Shown here: in pieces, positions 22,616 through 44,835 of the stretch
Layout: each line of letters opens with the position of its first letter
Numbering within the stretch: the first letter of the stretch is position 1
NCBI RefSeq assembly: GCF_020382885.2
Contig: NC_058499.1
Span: 10,215,872 to 10,279,871, forward strand
Length of the DNA: 64,000 nucleotides
Reading direction: 5' to 3'
Source: Scatophagus argus
Taxonomy: Eukaryota; Chordata; Actinopteri; Scatophagidae
Program-made: the position numbers and the translations under genes
The notes under the pieces: generated by a model
Databases searched by the model: none
Seen by the model: only the letters and a program-made list of their open reading frames with translations
What the model was told of the DNA's origin: nothing

Positions 22616-23399
22616 CTAAAAGAGACGAGGCTTGTGCATTACAACACGGGTGATTTGACTCCACAGACAGTCAGGCTGCATCAATAAAGTTAATACAAAC
22701 TGCTTACCTGTGGTTTTCAGTGTGCAGCGCTGCAGTTTCAGAGCAGGAACTCCAGTGTTTGCATAACGCAGCAGTACAACGTGAGTGGGTATGTTAATGG
22801 CTGCAAATGTGCTTGTTTTATAACGTGTGCGTTACAGGTGGCGGACGGTAGGTGTCAGTGTTCTGCCAACGACTCTCACTGGACGCCATATTTGGCGTTT
22901 AGGCAGGACTACAAACTGATGTCCGATCAGCTTTCAACAGATGAGCTTTATTTTGGAAAACACCCTTAGTTTATAGAGGTCAGATTGATGCTTTAACACA
23001 TAATAATGTGGTTAATTAAATAATTAAAATGGAGTGTAAACAAAAAAAAGCTTTATAATTGTCTTTTAACTGGTATGACTACTAATTACTTACTACTACT
23101 AATATATAAATATATATATATATATATTGGATATATTTAAAGCGATACGATCCTCGTTTTTTGTTCTTTCTCCCCATCTATTTTAATGAGCACGCGTGCT
23201 TTTAACCGTATAAAAATCAAAGTTTTCATTATTATTCTTATTATGTTTTGCATTTTGTAGTTTTACAAACGCATCGAAAAGGAAGACGGAAACACGTGGT
23301 CGGTTGTTGTGAAATCTGATTGGCTGATGCTGACTCATTTTGCGGAGGGAAAGTTCAAAATTGTAGTATCAGAAACGGTCACTGACGTTAGAAGAAGCA
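22616..23399. promoter_or_regulatory. Shared divergent promoter region of ddb2 and kif23
   Basis: ddb2 exon 1 (non-coding) has its donor at 22708 on the minus strand. kif23 starts at 23400 on the plus strand. Near kif23 there is an E-box CACGTG at 23293-23298, an inverted CCAAT box (ATTGG, 23319-23323) and TTCAAA at 23354-23359, which is the cell-cycle CHR element TTTGAA on the other strand. CCAAT followed by CHR about 30 bases later is the arrangement of DREAM/MuvB-controlled G2/M genes, which KIF23 is. A TA-rich tract occupies 23102-23127. Confidence 0.6.
23102..23127. repeat. (AT)n tract between ddb2 and kif23
   Basis: Mostly alternating AT over 26 bases in the divergent intergenic region. 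It may be a length-variable spacer between the two promoters. Confidence 0.85.
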
Positions 23400-31663
<8,264 letters not shown>

Positions 31664-32132
31664 AAGCAGCTGCCTGCTGCTCCGGTGATCACTTCCCTCT
31701 GTGCTCACCTGGCTGTTGTGCAATAGTCTGAACTTTTTAATATTTAGCTCTAGTGATCATATTTAAACATTTTCCATGCTTTTATATATGCAAAAGTGTA
31801 TATACATGGGTCACCAAAGCTACTTTATAAAGTATTTTATATGTTGTATTTGAACTAATAGAAAACAAGTGATATTTGATTTAATCATGGATGGTGGCAA
31901 ATATTTAGTTTCTGTGGCCATGCTGCTGAAAAGAGTCTGTTTGCACATTTTGGGGAATTAAGTCACGTGTTACTTAGCACATGAGTAGACATTGATTTTT
32001 GTCCACTGCATACTGTTTGTGTGTTGATTGATGAATTCTGTTACGCTTCAAGTTTGAATAATCAAGTCTTTTTTTTGAATTTCTCTCTTGATCTGTAACA
32101 TTTGCTTCTCCTGTCTTCACTGTACATTCGGG

Positions 32133-32138
32133 AATAAA
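32133..32138 (+). terminator. kif23: kif23 polyadenylation signal
   Basis: AATAAA about 470 bases after the kif23 stop codon at 31661-31663, followed by a T/GT-rich stretch. It sets the 3' UTR at roughly 31664-32155. Confidence 0.6.
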
Positions 32139-35100
32139 ATTCCTTTGAAGTACCAGTTTTTTGTGTTTATACACTTGAAAGAATACAATGCACGCTTGGG
32201 CTGACGGTGCATCATGCTCCAATCAACTGGCACCAGGATCCTTTCTGAACACCAGGTGGCAGCATAGGACAGTAGTACATTATAAATCTGACACAGGAGG
32301 GTTCATTTGCCCTGCAGGAACACTTGAGAGGCCCGGGATGCCTGACTCAGCTATGGGGAGGCATCTCTCAAACTTTACTACTCTGTCAGCATATTAATAC
32401 AACAGGAAATACTACATGATTGTCACTGAAGACCTGCAGAGATTTTAACCATTGTCTGATAAAGTCTAACATGTCTAACAATCTAACTTTGGTTTGAGGA
32501 TGGTTGGTTGTGCTGCTTAAGAACAGTCAGCCAAACTGTTGATAGACTAATGATGAGGCTGCCTGTTTATTTCAAAATGTTGCCTGAGAGATTTAATTTT
32601 GTGTTAGAACTCCGGCTGATCCTGTGCCAGGAGCATAGCGATATTCTCTGCCATAAAAACAAAGTCTGTTTTCACTTTGCAGAAATGACTTTCCTGTGCT
32701 CATGCTTGATTAGATATTCATTATGTTAAACAAAACACCTTGTATATAAATCCATATTAAATTAGTCTGCCTGGCTGCCTGCGGGTCGAGTCAGCTGAGT
32801 CCCAGGCATTCACTGCTGTGTGGTTGGTCATAACCTTGAAGCTTTTTCATCATAAAAATACTCCTTCACAAGTAAAAGTACTGATTCAGTAAAAGCAAAT
32901 TACCCCCTGTGTTAGATTAGATTACTGGATAATTTTTACTTTTGGGATACATTACTGTGGCAATAACTAGTGGAAATTAGTTGCAATGAGCTTGAACTAC
33001 TCTTTATACTCTTGGGAATAATTTATAACAAAGTATGCCATTTTATATGCAGATCATATTGTTTTCAATATAAAATAGTTAAATTAACTCCTAAGTAGAC
33101 CTGTCAAATAATTGTAGTGGAGTAAAACTTCGAGTGTTTATATCTGAAAAATAAAAAGCAGCCTAAGATGAAAGTTTATGTGGAGTAAATGTGTGTGGTT
33201 ACTTTCCACCAAGTTGTAGCCTTTTTGTGTTTTTTTTTTCTTTTGGCTGTGATAAATAGGCAAAGTCTACTGTAAATTACTGATTGACTAAGAATCTATG
33301 ATCCATTTCAAACTGCTGCCAGCAGACAGAAGAGAGTAAGAAAACCAAAACTGTAGCGAAACCCCAACTTTATAACACGTCAGGGTTCAGTTTCACTGTC
33401 TGTTATCAGCTGAGCATCGCCAGTCTAATGATCAGCTGAAGCTAGTGGTACAGTCATCCAGGCTTTGAGTAGACATTTGAAATCTCATCTACCACCAGTC
33501 TGGCTGGGTTTCAATTGGAAAGCACTGGAGAGTGACTAACATGGAGCCTCTTGGAGAGGGTCAAGAGCGAAGAGCAACCAGTGGCCATTAAATTCACTCC
33601 TGTGAGATATCGAGTGCTTTGCTTTTTGACCAGGCTCTGTTTGATGTTCTGCACCACACTATTATCCCCTGCTCCTCACTGCAAGCCCTCCACAGCCAAG
33701 TGATGTGAGCATTACAAAGATGTTATTATGAAACTCCTGTTGAGCTCCTGATCAACATTACCAGTTTCAGAGAGACACTTGAGGAAAATAATTTAAAACT
33801 GCACTCAAAGGCTGGAATAAGCATCAAACCTGTAAGACTTAAAGACAACACCATTCATCTAACTGTATGGTAAAAATACATCACTCTTTGTTTCGGGGCG
33901 TCAAGCTTAAGATAATGTGTTATGCTTATCAGTGTTATTAAACTTGCTGGAGGGAATTCTGATGTTCTACTTGAATACACACAGTCAATTAAACCATCTC
34001 AGATTTTAAAAGAGCAAGCCTAATTGCAATGTGTTATTGACTCTTTGCTTGAATGGCTCAGATAAAGAGGTCTTAAGCTGCCTTTTGGCACAGGCAAGAT
34101 GAAATCATTTTCACACCAATCCAAGATGCTGATGAGGGACGTTCATAATTCAGCTGTCCAAAATAGCGCTCTGCATTTTGTACCTGTCATATAATCATTT
34201 CCTAAACCTTATGTGATTAAAACTATCATTTCTTCTTTCATACTATTTCACTGGTAGCTCAACAGCCAGCCTTTTCATATCATTTAAATTGATTTTTTTG
34301 GCCCCTTGAGGGCAAAAGACAAATTTTAAGTTGATCTGACAAACAACTGCCTGTTTACACATCCAGCAGACGCTGAGCACATCACTAGTCATTTGGAGTC
34401 AAGTTTGTGTCCCTCTTTTTCAGTGTTAGTCCAATGTTCCATATTTATCCTGAGGGAAAATTTATGGCTTCTTTCTTTAGCTGTTAAATGTTCTAGTACA
34501 CATCAGCTAGTTGCTAACTATGTCTTTCTGCTGTTTGGTGCTGAGCAGACAGTGTTCAGAGATTTGTCTTTAGGCTCAAAACAGCTGAAAGCTACAGCTA
34601 AAAACAATGCGCAGCAGTGAGGGTGAACTAAAACAGCTGCGAGCTTGAAAAAATCTAAACAATGAGCTCTGTAGAGCTATAGGTTCATCACTTTTCACAT
34701 TACACATGACCATTTGATCCATTGTTAGTAAAAAAATATGGATTATAACAGCTTTAAAGCAGCTATTTTGATTCGCTAAATTTGACTTGAGCAGCAGGTT
34801 CATGACCTCTATCCACTTACATGATTAACACGGTGTACTGAATCAGGCTGTGAAAAGTGGGCATGAGTTTAAATAGGTGTGATGAAAGTGTAACCCAATC
34901 CAGTAGCACTCTATACTTGGCTGCACAGGGCATCTGAGAAATGATGGCGGTTTCAGTTGCTCCCAAAGCTGTATCATAACAACTCAGTGGTGGCTGATTT
35001 GAAGGGCATGTCGAAGCAAGTAGCTCAATCACAGCCACAGTTGTCCTTTAAACCAGAACCCATTATAAGATTTTCTTCCTTCTTTTAGCGGCGAGGATAA

Positions 35101-35640
35101 CAATTCCTGACAATGAAAGTCAATTAGTGGGAAACACAAGTAAATACTGCATGAGAGCAGAGCTGTGCAAATCAAGGCTCTGAGCAGAGCTTGTACACTA
35201 CGTCTTCACATGTCAAGGCCGTGGCTGCCTGCCAGCCAAGTGTGTCAGGCCAGAAAGATATGCAAGTGCAGATGAGTGTTGAAAGCCAGTCAATTGTCAT
35301 TCAGCTTATCTCCTAGCCTCTCAAGACTCATCTGACTTCATTATTATTATTTTGCAGGCTCATCTTTGCTGCTTTCCTGCCTCATGCTCCTCTGCCTTAA
35401 TGCAACCTAAAATGCAGTGTGGAGCCATGAGACACCGTGTTCAGCGTTAATAAAAGGTAAAAGCTCCCACGCTCTCTTTTCAGATGCGGCTGTGATGGGT
35501 CAAGGAGTCACAAACCTGCAGACTCCCGGAGGTAAAGTTTGGTTTTTCAGCTGTTTAGAAGCACATTAGATGAGAACTGCTCTGACCCTTAAGCGCATGT
35601 GGTTAGTGGTTCAGAACACCTCATCCCATCTGCTGCCGCC

Positions 35641-35688
35641 TCCTCCTCCTCCTCCTCCTACTCCTCTTCCTCCTCCTACTCCTCCTTA
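35641..35688. repeat. (TCC)n imperfect microsatellite
   Basis: About sixteen TCC/TCT-type triplets with two TAC interruptions; a polypyrimidine tract on the + strand. Confidence 0.95.
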
Positions 35689-38600
35689 TGCTTTGCTTTT
35701 CAGTCTGATATGTCACTTAGCTGCACTTACTTTATGCCACTGATGACATTTTCCAAAGATGACCCAAACAGATGTTAGGTCTGTCACTGTCTATTTTATT
35801 TCCTGACGTTCAAGTTATCATTTCAAGCTAAAGTTGTAATGAGGAATCCATTTGTCCCCGTGGATACACATCAACGCTGAGATAGTTGACCTCTGACAAA
35901 CGCAATTCAAGACATGACTGATTTTTTTAGCGCAAATATTGGAAGCCATTGTTGTGTAGACTCATTATAGCCAAACTCGGATGAATAGTGTTTTCTTCCT
36001 CCCCATCTTTGTTCTTGGCAGCCGACTAAGTGCTTGCAGCTGTCAGTTGAGTGTATTCTCCTTGCCCAGTATATGTGGCTTGGCTGCACTTTTAGCTGGC
36101 TGTGTCCTTACTGTGGTGACAGTATGCCATGAATGATTTCCGATGACTCACTTTCATTGTAACCACAATGTGTCCCTAACAGAAATATCTGACTGCTTTT
36201 TACAAGTGGTTGATCTCATCTAGTTAACGTGGTGGAGTAACCAGGCTTTGCGTGCAGTTGGCTGATTATTTAAGCAGCGCTCCAAGCAGTTTGCTGATGA
36301 AATGACAGGAGAGGAGATGCCAGAAATGACTGTACTGACAATGGCACAGTGCAGGATGATGTATGATGACTAAATGATATTTGGAGGGGTAAAGCTTGAC
36401 TCAACTTCCTCACATCAAACGAATCTTCATCGCTGGAAGTACAAAGAATAAATGAGTGCTAAAAGCACTTCTTATTAACCCATAAACTGAAGTCTGTGAG
36501 TTCTTGTTTGCTACAGAATGAATGAGAGCGGTATTTTAAACAATTGTCCTACCAAAGCTTCCAGGCAAATTACTCACACTGGAGCCTATCTGTGAAAAAT
36601 CATAGCTGGCATTTGGAAGAGGGTGAAATAGCACCACATGATTTTCATATCTGCGGAAAGCTCAGTCAGGTCCCTACACACAAAGTCCCACGCAAAAGCA
36701 AACACAAAAGCCTCTTTGAATACACACATCAGCTGTTTATCTGAAAATAGTCTGCCACACTGCTGCTCTTATCCAGTATCTTGCACATTGCACTTTGTAA
36801 ATGACAGGCAATCAAACATGGCCCCTTAAGGAGAAGTTATTTAATTCATTAGATATGGCTAAGTTGTTAAGGCCATTCATTCTAATAAGGCAAAAAACTT
36901 TTATCACACAAGGCCAGGTATAAAGGTACAGGTAGTAAAAGGCTGAGATCACAGCACCCATGTGCACAAATAAGATTAGAGTGCTGGCAGTTACTGCTGC
37001 TGACAAGGTGAACGGGACAGTTGTTCTAAAAAGCAAAAACACTGGACGACTGTGGGTTCATATGATTCCCTGAATGCTGTTTTCATGGTGCTTTTATCCA
37101 CATGATTAACGGCCATTCAGGTGCTGCATTTGAGCAGTACCTGGGGACCACATCTGCATCTGCCTTACTGGATACTAATCATCCAGTGCGTGCCTAATAA
37201 CGTGATGTGAGAATTCAAACAAGGCTCAACTTCCCCGTGAGGCTGGCTTAAGCAAACACCGGGACAGCTGGCCGAGAAATCATTGTGACTAACGGTCTCA
37301 GTGTGAGACAGGAGCAGGGCTGTGGGTGGTTGTTTTACCATGCTAAGAGGAACAGACTTTGTTTGCCTTTCTATAGCATACAGTGTGACAGTGTGATTCT
37401 GGAAGTGTTGCTTCCGTTTTTGTTTGCTTTGTTTTTCTTGCTACTGTAGTGTGACACCAGGGACAGAAATGTGTTTATGTTGTACATGTTTTCCTCTGGA
37501 GAACGAGATGACCTTGCATTAAAATGCCTTTAGAAGTGCGTGTACCAATCTCAGACTGTTCATAACGTCACTTGGAGGTGCGGCGCTCTTCTCTGTCAAC
37601 TCGGTGTTTTGACTTTATTTGGATTCTGCTCTGGCTCCTCCACTGTGGTAAACATAACGCGCTGTGACCTGTCCTCAGGGCAAATTATCTGATTTGCTCT
37701 TCCCTTGTCTTTTACTCCTAATCGCATCTACCTCAGAGCCAAAAAATGGTTGTGCAGCTGTCATAACTGAAGCACAGCACGGTATGATGGAAGTGCATGT
37801 TTTTGCTATTATCTGTTCTATCTGAGCCAGAACACAACACTAAACCTCCACTGCATCCCTGTTTCTCACAGACCGCTGCATGATCAATACCCACATCAAA
37901 GCTCTGCGGAGATAGCAGGATTCTTTGAAGCATGTTTGTGGAGCTGGATTTGCTGAGCTAACACGGTCCACACAGAACCCCCTTGAATAAGCTTGTTTGG
38001 CTAGCATCCTCTCTGTTTGTAGAAGAACTGAGTGGACTCTAATGGAGAACAGACAAGGCCTCTCCCTTGTCTTTTTCCTCCCTTTGAGCTGCTAAATGCA
38101 TCCACAGTGCCAGTGCTTTTTGCTCATCTGACATACGCTTCATTGCATGCCAGCTCAAATATTTATCTAGTATCAAATTGGCTGTAACACTTTGGAAGCA
38201 GTGAAATGCCAGGAAATATTTCTCATCGAGGACACTAAATAACTTGCATCATGTTTCGCAGTGCCAAGTGCAAATATGCCAGTTAATTACTGACTGAAAC
38301 GAGATGGAGTGCAGACAGCAGCCGTGTTGTTATGTGGTTACCTTGTGTTGGGACTTGAACAGGCAGACAAGAATTTCCAACAGTGATTATTCTGCACTCA
38401 AACACGACCTGTGTGTGTCCCTGGAAAGCTATTAACTATTTACAAAAGTGCTTTCTGACTCCTAAATGGGAAAACAGTGCATTTGGGACTTTGTGTGCTA
38501 AGTGGGTATAGGAGAAGTGGGGGTGGTGGTTCAACCATAGTCAACACAAAAGCACATAACTCCTGACAGCCCATCAGAGAGAGTCAGCAACTGTGTAAAT

Positions 38601-39971
38601 GATGGAGCAGGGACTGTTGAATCACCTCTCTACATGCACATACATCTACACAAGGAGGATATAAATTACAGAATAAAACACATTTGTGATGCTTTTGACT
38701 TTTTAAATTCATATACTGTTGAATCTTTTGGTAAGTAATTACACTACTGGATATATGCTGTGCGAAGGTTTTGACTCTCCAGTCATCTGTGGCTCATTTG
38801 AAAGTTAAATGTGGGAAAATGCTGACATCTTTTTCCTCTTCCCTCCCAACACCAGGGGCACCACTACATTTGCATCCCTGTCTCTCTCTCAATCTCTCTT
38901 TCATTCTCATTTACATTATGGATGGTTCATTTAGCTTACATGACCGAGTGAATACATAACCCAGGGCAATTCAAAATACCACGAGGGCCTGTAGGGATAA
39001 AATGAAACCACATAAGCAGAAAAGATCGCTGCACAGCCATCTGCAGCAGATCTCTATTCAGCTCTTCCCCTTTCATGTGGTTGACAAACACAGCCTGACC
39101 CTGACCCAGAAGGCTAAACTCAACAAGGTATATCAATTAAAACGATGAGTGATTTACATAAACATCATGACGTTTACACGACCATTACAAAACAACATCT
39201 CTGCATAGTGTTTGTCCACCTGTCCTGCTAGCTTTGGATTTCTCTGTGCACAGGACTGTAGAAAGACACTTTCATTTACAGGTTGGAGGATCTAAAACCA
39301 AAAACATAATACAGAATACAGATTAAGAACAGATTAAACCACCGTGTTAATCTGCTCAAATGTTAGTCGCAAACTTGAGCTTGTCTGCCTAACTAGCTTA
39401 CCTAAAGCAGTGACTAAGTATCACTTCCAAAGAAAGCCAGTTCTGAATGCCATCAGAGTTAAGGCCAACATTAACAGCTCTGTCTCACTCTTTAATGGAT
39501 TTGGCCAGTTTACAATTATTTAAATCCAGCCAGTGTTACCAAAGATAACATTAGGTTTGCCAAACTGGTTAGTCCTTCAAAAAGCCTCTTTTATCTTGTA
39601 ACATTAAAACTGGTTAATATACTATCAGAAAATACAAGCGCGTCAGCAAGGAAGCTGATTCTTTCCATTTTATACTTATAAAAATCACTATTGTGTGTCA
39701 TCACAAACAGGAGCCAAGTTGCAAAGTTTGCATGTGCAAACTACAACTTTGCATTGTGGGATTGTCAGCAGTAACATGGATGCCACTTTGGAAATTTTTT
39801 TTAGGCACTCCATAATACCTAAATTCCACAGTCAAAAACTTAAATAAAATGGCATAGGGTAAATATAGTAAAAAGGAAAGGAAGGAAAAGGAAAGCATGA
39901 TTTCAGACAGAGTATGTGAGAGACCAAGTGATTCAGAGTGATTGAGCAGGTTTGCTTATTTGTGTGTTCTC

Positions 39972-39989
39972 TGTGTGTGTGTGTGTGTG
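39972..39989. repeat. (GT)n microsatellite
   Basis: Nine GT units. Confidence 0.9.
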
Positions 39990-40600
39990 CTAGTTTTATT
40001 GTTCAGTAGAGCTGTTAACATTACAGTTGAAACGTGTAACTAAAGATAAGAATTTAATACCTGTGCTCAGATTAAAAAATGTGCTTTGGCACAAGATGGC
40101 ATTCCCTCCAACAAGTTTGATAGCCCTTTGTTTTCGGCGTGGAGTCACAAACGACACAATGGCCCGCAGTGACAAGCCAGTTTTACAACCACAGCTTAAA
40201 TGACAGAAAAACCACATGCACATAAACACAGCTTTGCCCACACGCAACAAGAACGCTGTGTTTGATTTCACAAGAAAACACTTCACAAGTGGCTGTCATT
40301 GTGCATCGGTGATAAAAGCCGCAGAGTGAGAAAACATTTGCGTAGGGGACCAGATTGCGAGCTTCCACCTCTGGACCTTCAGCTCGCTCGGTGACAATCG
40401 TCAGCTGCAGTTCTCCTGCTCTATTTTACATTAGCGCCACAGCTCCAGGCTGGACAGGTCCACAGCTGTTATCTCAATGATGTTCTAATTCTAGTCAAAC
40501 ATTTCTGTGTTTGACTCAATAGAGGCAGTGTTAGTCAGGAGAGTCAATATTAGCAGAGCACACAGAGCAGGACTGGTGTTAGGAGAAAGACAGAGTGTTA

Positions 40601-40632
40601 TGTGTGTGTGGTGGTGTGTGTGTGTGTGTGTG
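40601..40632. repeat. (GT)n microsatellite, interrupted
   Basis: GT units with a GTGG interruption. Confidence 0.9.
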
Positions 40633-42599
40633 AGTGTGACAGGATACATGGTTAAGTGTGTTCTGTTAGTGAACCTTGACCGCCCAGTGCAGTAATAATA
40701 ATAAAGATAAGAAAAAGGAAGAAAGAAAACTCCTGCTTACTTTTGCCTCAGTGGCTTCCGTCTTTGACAAGAGTGACATTTCTTTTACTGCCTGTCTTTT
40801 ATGTGAATGTTATTGTTAGACATCAGAGTTCCTGTGTTCGGCCTCTCTCATTCCTCACTCTGTGCATTAGAGCCCAGACTTGCTGACAGTCCTACATGAA
40901 CAGCTCAACACTTCAGATGGCTTTGCTCTTGAAGGAGGAGCTCTTTTTTCCCCCTTTCTTTCCCCCAAAGTTTATTCCAGGTCAAACAGCTGCCAATATC
41001 AACAGGCTGATTATGATAGTGTCGCTCTCAGATTGCACAACTGCCACATTAAATCTTCCATTCAATAAATGTGATGTGGATGAATAACCTCAAAACAAAG
41101 CCAGTACTGAAGGCCAATAACTGTGATTTCTCAACATAAAACACACAGTGGCATAAAGCATATTTGTGGCTGAATAAAGCCTTAATTACAGAGGGCAGCT
41201 GAATAATGTTTGAGTTTTGCCTCACTTGCAATTATAAAGTAAGAGGAAATTATAAACCCATCAGTTCATAGCACCTTCTGTTTGTTCAGGATCATCCACC
41301 AGCGCAGTTTAATCTACAGGAGATTCTGGAAAACAAACATGAAAATATTGTCCTTCTGCATCTGCCAATCTCAGTATAATGACAGGAATAAAGAAGTGGA
41401 TCAACAATATTGAGCTGATGCTGGTGTGTTGATTATTCCAGTATTTCTTCACAAGGATGTTCTGAGGGCTGTGATAACCAGTTTCCTCAATCAGCTTCTT
41501 ACCAAAGGTCAGTGGTTAACAATCTGTTTGTCTGGGGCCGCAGGGGGTTGCAAATTAAATGTATGAGATCATGATATGATCAACAAGACAGGAAAAAGTT
41601 GAGCCTGTAAAAAAATACTGAACTAGCTTAAACTTAAAAGAGATGACTTTGTCTTTGGTTAACCTGCTCACAAGTTGGATACAAGCACAACATTTGACAA
41701 GGCCGTCTTTTAGGTAATTTCCCCTAACTTTAAGTGTAATTGCTGCTCAGTTAATCATGGATATTTGGTGTTACAGAGACAAACTTAAACCAGCTATTTG
41801 CTATAATACTGGAATAAATGACAACGTGTACTTTGAAATGATCACCCAACTCTGCAGTTCCCCTCAGCTCAACGGTGGTTGAAAGCTGCATTAATTTCAT
41901 TGTGGTTCAGCCACAGCAGGCAGCTAATTTAAGCGAAAAGCTCTAAACACCCGCTGTACACTACCTGCCCGACATCAAGAGAAGTTTACACCTAAATGGC
42001 AAACACAGGGGAGCATTTAGCTGCTAACATGCCATATATTTCACCTTGGATACTGGAGAGCAAAACGAAGCCAAAAGGAGAATTTATATTTGCCAAATGG
42101 ACATTATCACGAATCCAGTTCAACATGTAAATAAGCCACCTTGTTGCAAATACATTTGCCATATCAACTAAAAAAAATAAAATCAGAATCAGGCTGAAAT
42201 ATAAAAAGCTTCATTTTCTAAGAAAGGAAAACCTTTTTACTAGGAATCATGCTGCATAATGTAGATCACAAGCATATAATGACTTAACTTCTTTAGTGAC
42301 TATTTGAATCTGTTATGCGAGCAGCGATTCAGAGGCTTACAATCAGACTACACAGAAAGCTACAGTTCCTCTATATCTGGAAAGGAAAGAGGCAAAATAA
42401 AAACATGAAAACAGTGTGATGGCTGTCACACATTCAGCTGAGCTTTTGCAGCAGCTGTGATGGAGGCAAACAGTCAGTCAGTCATGTTTGACTGAGCCTG
42501 TGGCCTTGTTAGCAGTAATAACTAATGTAAACAAACAGCAGCAGTGTATTTTAAGGTCATCACAAACATCAACCAAAAGCTCCCAGTCAGCACAAAGCA

Positions 42600-43560
42600 G
42601 TGGCTCTGATGTGGCAGCACACCACTCCTATTTAAATCTGCTGACATGAGAAAAAGCAACATTAGCTAATGCACTACTTAAAGACCATAATCGCTCTTTC
42701 CCCTACTGTTAATGAATGCTAATTAGAAGTCTGGAGCAGTTTCTGGCGTGTGCTGGCTGCTCCTCTAATGTGCCGTATTGTTCTTCTCCTTGCTCCAGCT
42801 CAGCACTAATGCTGCTGTGCCAGCTATTAAAGTCAGATAAGCTATCCATCTTTAGCATTGCCAGCCAAAAAGCCATTAATAGCTTAGCCACAAAATTGTT
42901 AATTTCCATGGTTTCCTTTCCTTGTTTGAGTGTTTTCTTGCAGTGTATTAAACGGGCAGATACTCCTCCTCAGCTCCATAATGTTCCCCTGTCAGCCTCA
43001 TCCATTTTCTCACCTACCTTTTACAGCACTGTCACCCCAAAACACTCTGCCAGGCAAACAGGCTGCTATATTTGCAGGTGCCTCCTTACAAAGCCACTAT
43101 TACACTCCATCAGGGGCACTGTCATGGAAGCCTACAGGCGGTGCACAGTGCTCCCTCCATAATAAATGTGTCTGCGACTCTTAAAACTAACAGAGGAGCG
43201 CATTTTGGGAACCCATCTTAAAGTGTGGGCTGTAATAATGTGATCTAATCCATGAAACGACTTGGCTATAATAAGGTTAATCACAACCACACTTTTAACG
43301 AGGATTTGGAGACATATTAGCTGCTATATTGTTCTCATTCCAGATTCCTGTTAATTTTACAACTGATTTTAAGATCTGGCAGATAGCCATTAGCCAATTT
43401 AGGCGATACAAGCCACAGAGGATTTGAAGTGAAAGTGAGGAGTACATGTCGACATTGGGAGTACAACAAAAACAATGCTGTCTTGTGCATGTGGGCCTTT
43501 GCGGCGCACAATTGATAAAAACAACATTAGCAAATTGTAAGTTCAGTGGATGGGTTCTGA
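42600..43560. promoter_or_regulatory. Candidate conserved non-coding block
   Basis: Non-repetitive, with dense homeodomain-type cores (TTAGCTAATGC, AATGCTAATTAG, CCATTAATAGC, GTTAATTTCC) and an exceptionally long stop-free frame at 42716-43162 without coding character. The texture is like vertebrate developmental enhancers. No alignment was possible. Confidence 0.3.
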
Positions 43561-44714
43561 CATCCAGAGCCAGCCTTGAAAAAAAACCAAACTAACATCT
43601 AACATCTTTAGACAGTTTGGATCGCTTTTTAAAATACTTGCTCTAAACCCTGTTGTTTTAGATCACTCAGCACTATATTTAATTTTTTTTTAAATTTTGC
43701 TGTGACTAAAATTTAACACTTTAATTTTGTTTTTGGCCTTTTTTTGTGCACAGTTTTATTACTTTCTAACTTGTATCTGGGAAGCACTCTGAAACTTTGA
43801 CAAGGCTTTATTTAGTAGCTACTCTGAACCATTCAATCATATCATATGAACTTCATTAGCACACCGAGTTTGTCAAGTTCAAATGAACTTCAACAAATGA
43901 TATCCACATGGAAAAGAACTTTATGAGGCCTGGATGATATTCTGAGGTATTCATCCCAAAAAAAAAATTTAATGTGAGCGTATATAAATGTGGCCTAAAA
44001 CAAATGTTACTTAGACCCGTCTTTTTTGACAAAGTACCCTTTACATGTCACTTTTCCTCTAGAGACCTGAGCTTAAACAACTTCCCAGCCACACAGATGT
44101 TCAGCTTTGACACCTATAGACAACCCTGTCTGGACCTCACCCCGACAGAGGCATCTTATTTCATGGATCTGAAACTAGATCCACGAAAGCGCAAAGAAGA
44201 ACAGTGACTGTAACAGCTCCCTCATGATTTTTTTTGTCCACTGAGTATTCAAGAATAAGCCGATACATGAGTGAGTGTAAATTTCACAACCCCAGATATT
44301 TCATCTGTACAGAGATGAAAAGTCTCGCCTCAGACTGAGGAAACCCAGGAAGTGATTAGTTTATAGAGCGTGCATGAGTTATGGTCTTGCGGTTCTGCAG
44401 ACGTGTCCCGTTCTGTGGCAGCGCAACGTGGGAAAAGAGAACTTTTAATGCTGTGTGACTTTATGGCCGTTCATCATGTTTTGTTTGACACGTACAAAAG
44501 TGAGGGTTACCATTTCCCCTTACAGTCTGGCATTACACTCAGAAAGGCTGATGGATTTAACAGACCTTAGCGTTGCTTATGTTTGCTCTGGAGAGGAAAA
44601 TGAGAGTCAATTAACAAAGAAATATGGCTCCTTTCTACATTATGCATGTTTGATATTTATTATATATTTTATGGAATAACACAGAAGCCAATGTCAGCCA
44701 TAAGCTAGTACAGA

Positions 44715-44835
44715 CTAATTATTTTTCTGATTTTTCAGTTAATCATTTGGTCTCATGTTGAAAAAGTCAGAAAGTAGTGAAAAAGTACAGTTTCTCACAG
44801 TGGCAATTTCCTTTTTTGGCACATAAGATTGAAAC
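44715..44835. repeat. Degraded copy of dispersed TAAT-rich repeat
   Basis: Contains ACTAATTATTTTTCTGATTTTTCAGTTAATCATTTGGTCTCATG and a run resembling AGTCAGAAAGTAGTGAAAAAG, similar in order to family copies elsewhere in the window. Confidence 0.4.

Noticed and set aside
42716-43162. 148-codon open frame as a gene
   Set aside because: No splice or start context and no recognisable domain. Kept only as part of a candidate non-coding block.
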